Positions 59,616-64,000 of a stretch of 64,000 bases of DNA are shown here, one piece after another. The stretch comes from Clostridium sp. MCC353 (GTDB taxonomy: Bacteria > Bacillota > Clostridia > Lachnospirales > Lachnospiraceae). The stretch is from NCBI RefSeq assembly GCF_018785315.1, contig NZ_WQPN01000103.1:10268-74267 (forward strand), read 5' to 3'. The notes beneath the pieces are model-generated. The model had not been told where the DNA came from. It saw only the letters and a program-made list of their open reading frames with translations, and searched no databases. The translations under genes and the position numbers were made by a program. Positions within the stretch are counted from its first letter, which is position 1; each line of letters opens with the position of its first letter.

Positions 59616-60680
59616 ATGGCATACAAAACAGAACAGATAGGCAGGATGGAAAATGGAGAAGAGGTCATCCGGTATACGCTGACCAATGAGCACGGTGTCA
59701 GCGCGTCATTCCTCAATTTAGGCGGAATCTGGCAGACCATGATTGTGCCGGATAAGGACGGAAACATGGATGATGTGGTGCTGGGGTATGATACCATTGA
59801 AAAATGGCTTCTGGGCCCGGGACACTGCGGCGAGCTGGTTGGACGGAATGCCAACCGTATCGGCAATGCATCTTTTGTAATCAACGGAAAAACATATGAA
59901 CTGGCAAAGAATTCTTCCGGTAAAGATAATCTTCACAGCGGTCTTGACTACTATAGAAACAGGATTTGGGACGCAAATGTGTCAGAAGACGGGCTGGGGA
60001 CCAGGATAACGTTCTATCTGTTCAGCCCGGACGGGGATCAGGGATTTCCCGGCAATGCCCATGTGACGGTGAGCTATACCCTCACCCCGGATGACAGTTT
60101 AAAGATCGATTACCATATGGTTGCAGATGCGGATACGGTTGCGAATATGACCAACCATGCATATTTCAATCTGTCCGGCCATCAGTCGGGCAGCGTTGTG
60201 GATCAGTTGGTATGGATTGATGCGGATACCTACACCATTGCGGATGCGGCATCCATCCCTACCGGTGAATTGGTTCCGGTCAAAGGGACGCCAATGGATT
60301 TCACGGAGATGAAACCCATTGGGCGTGATATCGATGCGGACTATGAACCCCTTAAATTCGCAGGCGGCTATGACCATAACTGGGCGTTGAATCATCCGGC
60401 AGGAGAATTGTCTTTATCCGCAAAGGCTATGGATGAGAAGAGCGGACGGGTTTTGGAAGTCTATACCGATCTTCCAGGCGTTCAGTTCTATACCGCCAAT
60501 TCTATGACACCTCCGATTACGGGAAAAGACGGGGTTCAGTACAGGCCAAGAGGCGGTTATTGTTTTGAGACACAGTATTTTCCGGATGCGATTAATAAAC
60601 CGCAGTTTGCTTCTCCGCTTTTGAAAGCGGGAGATGAGTATAAGACTACGACGATTTATAAGTTTTCTGTTACTATTTAA
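59616..60680 (+). CDS. galM: Aldose 1-epimerase (galactose mutarotase)
   Basis: Interconverts alpha and beta anomers of galactose and other aldoses. 354 residues of beta-sandwich fold; DNLHSG with the active-site His, NMTNHAYFNLSG with a second His, and the C-terminal CFETQYFPDAIN with the catalytic Glu. AAAGGGGG lies before the ATG. It follows asd by 34 bases without a terminator, so it may be cotranscribed. A 111-base palindrome starts at its stop codon. Confidence 0.94.
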   Translation: MAYKTEQIGRMENGEEVIRYTLTNEHGVSASFLNLGGIWQTMIVPDKDGNMDDVVLGYDTIEKWLLGPGHCGELVGRNANRIGNASFVINGKTYELAKNSSGKDNLHSGLDYYRNRIWDANVSEDGLGTRITFYLFSPDGDQGFPGNAHVTVSYTLTPDDSLKIDYHMVADADTVANMTNHAYFNLSGHQSGSVVDQLVWIDADTYTIADAASIPTGELVPVKGTPMDFTEMKPIGRDIDADYEPLKFAGGYDHNWALNHPAGELSLSAKAMDEKSGRVLEVYTDLPGVQFYTANSMTPPITGKDGVQYRPRGGYCFETQYFPDAINKPQFASPLLKAGDEYKTTTIYKFSVTI

Positions 60681-60790
60681 CATCAAGCGTGAAGGGATTT
60701 TCGAAAAAGCCTTGACGTTTTACATTAAAAGACCTGGTCTTTTAAGTTAAAACGTCAAGGCTTTTTCGAAAATCCCTTCACGCTTGATGT
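60680..60790. repeat. Family B nested palindrome, copy 4 (inverted pair)
   Basis: A 111-base palindrome with perfect 43-base arms (60680-60722, 60748-60790); each arm contains one P1-like unit with the TTTTCGAAAA centre. The middle is itself a palindrome (TTAAAAGACC / GGTCTTTTAA) matching P2 in position. It reads as two family B units fused head to head. Confidence 0.92.
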
Positions 60791-60862
60791 AAATCGTTGC
60801 CATTGCGCCGGTTCGATGGTATACTAATAAGGTTCCAGGAATTGAATGAAATGAGGAATTAC

Positions 60863-62899
60863 ATGTCAAAGTCACTATATATAGCAGAAAAACCAAGCGT
60901 AGCACAAGAATTTGCCAATGCACTGAAAATCAATGCCAGCCGCAGGGACGGATATATGGAATCTGCAGATTCCATCGTCACCTGGTGTGTGGGACATCTG
61001 GTAACTATGAGTTATCCTGAGGCTTACGATCCCAAATACAAGCGCTGGAGCCTGTCAACTCTTCCCTTTATCCCCAAAGAATTTAAATACCAGGTTATCG
61101 AAGGCGTGGCCAAACAGTTTAAGATTGTCAGCGGCCTTTTAAACCGTGAAGATGTGGACACCATTTATATCTGCACCGACTCGGGGCGTGAAGGAGAGTA
61201 TATTTACCGTCTGGTGGATCAGATGGCCGGTGTGAAGGGCAAAACCCGGAAACGTGTCTGGATTGATTCCCAGACAGAAGAAGAAATTCTCAGGGGAATC
61301 AGGGAGGCGAAGGACTGGAGCGAATATGACAATTTGTCGGCTTCCGCATATTTGAGGGCAAAAGAAGATTATTTGATGGGAATTAATTTTTCCCGCCTGC
61401 TGACCTTAAAATACGGGCCATCCATATCCAATTACATGAAGACAGACCGGACTGTCCTGTCCGTAGGGCGTGTTATGACCTGCGTGTTAGGCATGGTGGT
61501 GCGCAGAGAGCGGGAGATCCGGGATTTTGTTAAGACACCGTTCTACCGGGTATTAGCAGATTTTATCTCTGAGGGAATGACCTTTGGCTGTGAATGGAAA
61601 TCGGCGGAAGGCTCCCGTTATTTCAACTCCCCTTACCTGTATAAGGAAAATGGTTTCAAAGAGAGAAAACATGCGGAAGACCTGATTGCAGCCCTGATGG
61701 AAAAACCGCCGGTTGAAGGCACGCTGGCAGGAATTGAAAAAAAGAAAGAAACGAAAAATCCTCCGCTTTTATATAATCTGGCCGAACTGCAGAATGACTG
61801 TTCCAAGATGTTTAAGATAAGCCCGGATGAAACCTTAAAGATCGTCCAGGAGCTTTATGAGAAAAAGCTGGTCACATACCCGAGAACGGACGCCAGGGTT
61901 CTCTCAACAGCGGTGGCCAAAGAGATACATAAAAATATCGGAGGTCTTAGGAATTTCGAGCCGGTTAAGGAATTTGCGGCAGAGGTATTGGAAAAGGGCA
62001 ATTTTAAAAATATTTCTAAAACCCGTTATGTTAATGATAAGCAGATTACCGACCATTATGCCATTGTACCTACCGGACAGGGATTTGGAGCGTTGAGAAG
62101 CCTTTCTCCTTTGGCCCTCAAGGTCTATGAAGTGGTTTCGAGACGTTTTTTAAGTATTTTTTATCCGGCTGCGGTTTATCAGAAATTTTCATTGGAAATG
62201 GTAGTGGACCGGGAGCATTTTTACACAAGCTTCCGCGTACTTTTGGATCAGGGATATTTAAAGGTGGCAGATACTGCCTCAGTCCGTAAGAAAGCATCAG
62301 AGGCCAGGGAGGAGACCAAGGAAGAGGCGGAAGAGGTGCCGGAGAATCAGGACAATGTGAATAATCCGGAATTTGTAAAAATGCTGGGAGCCCTGAAAAA
62401 GGGTACGGTGCTTCCGGTTTCCGGAATGAACATAAAAGAGGGAGAGACTTCCCCGCCGAAACGCTACACCTCCGGATCCATGATTCTGGCTATGGAAAAT
62501 GCCGGACAGCTGATTGAAGATGAAGAGCTGCGCGCGCAGATCAAGGGCAGCGGTATCGGAACCAGTGCAACCCGGGCGGAGATTTTAAAAAAACTGGTCA
62601 ATATCAAATACCTCGGGCTGAATGGCAAAACCCAGGTGATTACCCCTACACTTCTAGGAGAAATCATTTTTGATGTGGTGAATGCGTCAATTAAGCAGCT
62701 CCTGAACCCGGAACTCACAGCCAGTTGGGAGAAGGGCCTTACTTATGTGGCGGAAGGCACGATCACTCCAGATGAATATATGGAGAAACTGGACCGGTTT
62801 GTGGCAGGACGGACGTATGGGGTGCTGAAGCTGAACAATCAATATCAGCTCAGGGAATATTTTGATAAAGCTGCAGTAAATTATAAAAAAGGAAAGTAG
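60863..62899 (+). CDS. topB: DNA topoisomerase III (type IA)
   Basis: Type IA topoisomerase that decatenates replication intermediates. Toprim begins YIAEKPSVAQEFANAL; the acidic motif is TDSGREGEYIYR (Asp106, Gly108, Glu110), where Gly replaces the second Asp, a form I recall from other Gram-positive TopB. Catalytic Tyr339 is in VTYPRTDARVL. No C-terminal zinc ribbon. 678 residues from ATG 60863, since GAGGAA fits it and it starts at the conserved MSKSLYIAEKP; the upstream frame to 60797 is in the palindrome region. Confidence 0.93.
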   Translation: MSKSLYIAEKPSVAQEFANALKINASRRDGYMESADSIVTWCVGHLVTMSYPEAYDPKYKRWSLSTLPFIPKEFKYQVIEGVAKQFKIVSGLLNREDVDTIYICTDSGREGEYIYRLVDQMAGVKGKTRKRVWIDSQTEEEILRGIREAKDWSEYDNLSASAYLRAKEDYLMGINFSRLLTLKYGPSISNYMKTDRTVLSVGRVMTCVLGMVVRREREIRDFVKTPFYRVLADFISEGMTFGCEWKSAEGSRYFNSPYLYKENGFKERKHAEDLIAALMEKPPVEGTLAGIEKKKETKNPPLLYNLAELQNDCSKMFKISPDETLKIVQELYEKKLVTYPRTDARVLSTAVAKEIHKNIGGLRNFEPVKEFAAEVLEKGNFKNISKTRYVNDKQITDHYAIVPTGQGFGALRSLSPLALKVYEVVSRRFLSIFYPAAVYQKFSLEMVVDREHFYTSFRVLLDQGYLKVADTASVRKKASEAREETKEEAEEVPENQDNVNNPEFVKMLGALKKGTVLPVSGMNIKEGETSPPKRYTSGSMILAMENAGQLIEDEELRAQIKGSGIGTSATRAEILKKLVNIKYLGLNGKTQVITPTLLGEIIFDVVNASIKQLLNPELTASWEKGLTYVAEGTITPDEYMEKLDRFVAGRTYGVLKLNNQYQLREYFDKAAVNYKKGK

Positions 62900-62909
62900 A
62901 GGCGAATGA

Positions 62910-63593
62910 ATGATGAAAAAAAATCAGATGACCATCCAAAATTTATATGATCTTTCCCAGACCATTGCAAAACCGCTGCTGGAACAGGCGGAATATCCAT
63001 GGGAGATTCTTCCAAAGATCGGAGATTTTATTCTGGAACTTGGTAAATCTTTATCTTCTGATGAATATGACCATCCGGAAGAAGGCATTTGGATCCATAA
63101 AACTGCAAAGGTAGCGCCCACCGCCTGCCTGACCGCTCCCCTCATCGTATGTGAAGGGGCGGAAATCCGCCATTGTGCATTCATCAGAGGCAAGGCCATT
63201 GTGGGAAGCGGAGCCGTAGTGGGCAATTCCACAGAATTGAAAAATGTGATCTTATTCAATAAAGTTCAGGTTCCTCATTATAATTATGTGGGCGATTCCG
63301 TGCTGGGATATAAATCACACATGGGAGCCGGTTCCATTACTTCCAATGTGAAGTCGGATAAGGAATTGGTAAAGGTACATGGAGAAGACGGTGATATCGC
63401 CACAGGAATGAAAAAATTCGGAGCTATGATCGGTGATAATGTGGAAGTCGGCTGCGGTTCCGTATTGAACCCCGGAACCGTAATCGGAAGGGAATCCAAC
63501 ATTTATCCACTATCCAGCGTCAGAGGGTGCGTGGATGAAAAATCCATTTATAAGGCTAAGGGAGAAGTTGTAGCAAAGCGTTTTGAGGAATAA
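62910..63593 (+). CDS. Left-handed beta-helix acyltransferase-like protein
   Basis: 227 residues. A ~60-residue helical N-terminus is followed by hexapeptide repeats of the left-handed beta-helix fold (IWIHKTAKVAPTACLTAPLIVCEGAEI and onward, with VGSGAVVGNS, IGDNVEVGCGSVLNPG, VIGRESNIYPLSSV). Such proteins are N-acetylglucosamine-1-phosphate or nucleotidyl/acyl-transferases; this one has no nucleotidyltransferase domain, so it resembles only the C-terminal half of GlmU. The substrate is unknown. It follows topB by 10 bases and is probably cotranscribed. Confidence 0.82.
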   Translation: MMKKNQMTIQNLYDLSQTIAKPLLEQAEYPWEILPKIGDFILELGKSLSSDEYDHPEEGIWIHKTAKVAPTACLTAPLIVCEGAEIRHCAFIRGKAIVGSGAVVGNSTELKNVILFNKVQVPHYNYVGDSVLGYKSHMGAGSITSNVKSDKELVKVHGEDGDIATGMKKFGAMIGDNVEVGCGSVLNPGTVIGRESNIYPLSSVRGCVDEKSIYKAKGEVVAKRFEE

Positions 63594-63609
63594 AAAAGTG
63601 GGATTTAAT

Positions 63610-64000
63610 TGGTGAAAGTTACGCAGAAAAGCGGGACGAGGGGACAGAGGTTGGGCTGGGTGTTTGGAAGGGGCCGGGCTGGCCGGAATCCAACGGCACT
63701 GGAAGGCAGCTTCCAACCGTAAGTTAAACTAAGGCCGCAGGCACGAAAAAAGACGGTCCGATGCCCATTCACGGTGAACTCTTTATAGGACTTCACCGTT
63801 CAGTGGGCATCTCAGAAACTGATTTGGTTTGAGGCTGCTGAAAAAGTCCAAACCGCAAATTTTTACCCCCACTTTACTGCTAATTAAATGCAAATATATA
63901 GCAGTTAGTCTCCACTTTAGATATATATATCAACAAAAAATGGGACTTGGTTTTTGAGATTTGAATTTTTAGGACTTTTTCAGCAGCCTCTTTGGTTTTC
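63610..64000 (+). repeat. Family A giant palindromic element, copy 3 (truncated by window end, interrupted)
   Basis: The left margin (GGTGAAAGTTACGC, 63611-63624) matches the margins of copies 1 and 2. The core is present: AAAAAAGAC, GATGCCC (63760-63766) with GGGCATC (63805-63811), inner ACGGTGAA/TTCACCGT, and CAGAAACTGA (63813-63822). H2 is then split by the MITE-like element, and the right arm lies beyond the window. The left arm differs from the other copies. The region after 63593 carries no gene. Confidence 0.8.
63831..63990. mobile_element. MITE-like element, 160 bp
   Basis: Terminal inverted repeats GAGGCTGCTGAAAAAGTCC (63831-63849) and its exact complement (63972-63990) flank an AT-rich interior with no coding frame. 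TTTGGTTT is present on both sides (63823-63830 and 63991-63998), an 8-base target-site duplication. It is a non-autonomous element mobilised by a transposase encoded elsewhere; its family cannot be assigned from this sequence. Confidence 0.88.

Noticed and set aside
60863-62899. Second acidic residue of the topoisomerase III toprim motif replaced by Gly
   Set aside because: TDxGREGE appears, from memory, to be a usual form in Gram-positive TopB, so it is not evidence for an inactive enzyme.

Overview
The window looks like a chromosomal segment of a low-to-mid-GC Firmicute of class Clostridia, most likely Lachnospiraceae (clostridial cluster XIVa). This is inferred from gene content and order: comM-dprA-topA-codY, rpsB-tsf, the pyrH-frr-uppS-cdsA-dxr-rseP-ispG-polC run, a PolC-type replicase, AGGAGG-type ribosome binding sites and TTGACA/TATAAT promoters. 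No species can be named from the sequence alone. There is no rRNA operon, CRISPR array, prophage or complete insertion sequence.

Layout. 1-3.8 kb: a glucose-type PTS operon (BglG/LicT-type antiterminator, EIIA, a dedicated HPr, EIICB) behind an RNA antiterminator/terminator switch. 3.8-7.2 kb: galE, then an ECF sigma factor with a zinc-motif anti-sigma factor and a third membrane gene. 7.3-9.5 kb: a radical SAM/DUF4130 pair of the putative DNA-repair type, with two LexA-type boxes around its promoter. 9.7-17.5 kb: comM, dprA, topA, codY, rpsB, tsf. 17.6-20.5 kb: a GH51 arabinofuranosidase divergent from an ArsR-type regulator, with a cysteine-rich small protein behind the enzyme. 20.6-32.5 kb: trpS, then the conserved pyrH-to-polC cluster (nucleotide kinase, ribosome recycling, undecaprenyl and phospholipid synthesis, MEP isoprenoid steps, site-2 protease, replicase). 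33-37 kb: TetR/metallo-beta-lactamase pair and a copper P-type ATPase. 37.1-37.4 kb: three tRNA genes (Pro-CGG, Glu-CTC, Thr-CGT). 37.5-44 kb: a YtrA-type GntR/ABC module, a secreted cell-wall-binding-like protein, an XRE regulator with a membrane partner, and a DedA/GT4/acyltransferase membrane-lipid cluster. 44.1-53.8 kb: accessory metabolism (acetamidase, zinc alcohol dehydrogenase, a lipoprotein, a CAP-domain protein, and a LysR-controlled CitMHS transporter/hydrolase/AtuA/DUF4387 operon). 54-63.6 kb: type IIA topoisomerase pair, asd, galM, topoisomerase III, and a left-handed beta-helix acyltransferase.

How the genes work together. Most of the window is core information processing and envelope biogenesis. 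Carbohydrate use (PTS, galE, galM, arabinofuranosidase) and stress or damage response (ECF sigma/anti-sigma, LexA-boxed repair pair, copper export) are interleaved. Several small regulators carry clear operators at their own promoters: TetR, GntR/YtrA, ArsR, LysR and XRE.

Most unusual content. The gene gaps hold at least three families of palindromic repeats. Family A (two complete copies of about 294 bp and one truncated by the window end) folds into a giant hairpin. Its 53-56 bp outer arms are perfectly complementary inside each copy but differ between copies, and they enclose a conserved two-hairpin core with compensatory base changes. Family B is a 65-70 bp double palindrome, once present as a 111 bp nested palindrome; two of its copies lie next to family A copies in the same relative orientation. 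Family C is a GC-rich hairpin. A 160 bp MITE-like element with 19 bp terminal inverted repeats and an 8 bp target duplication has inserted into a hairpin loop of the third family A copy. Family A is my best candidate for an undescribed element.
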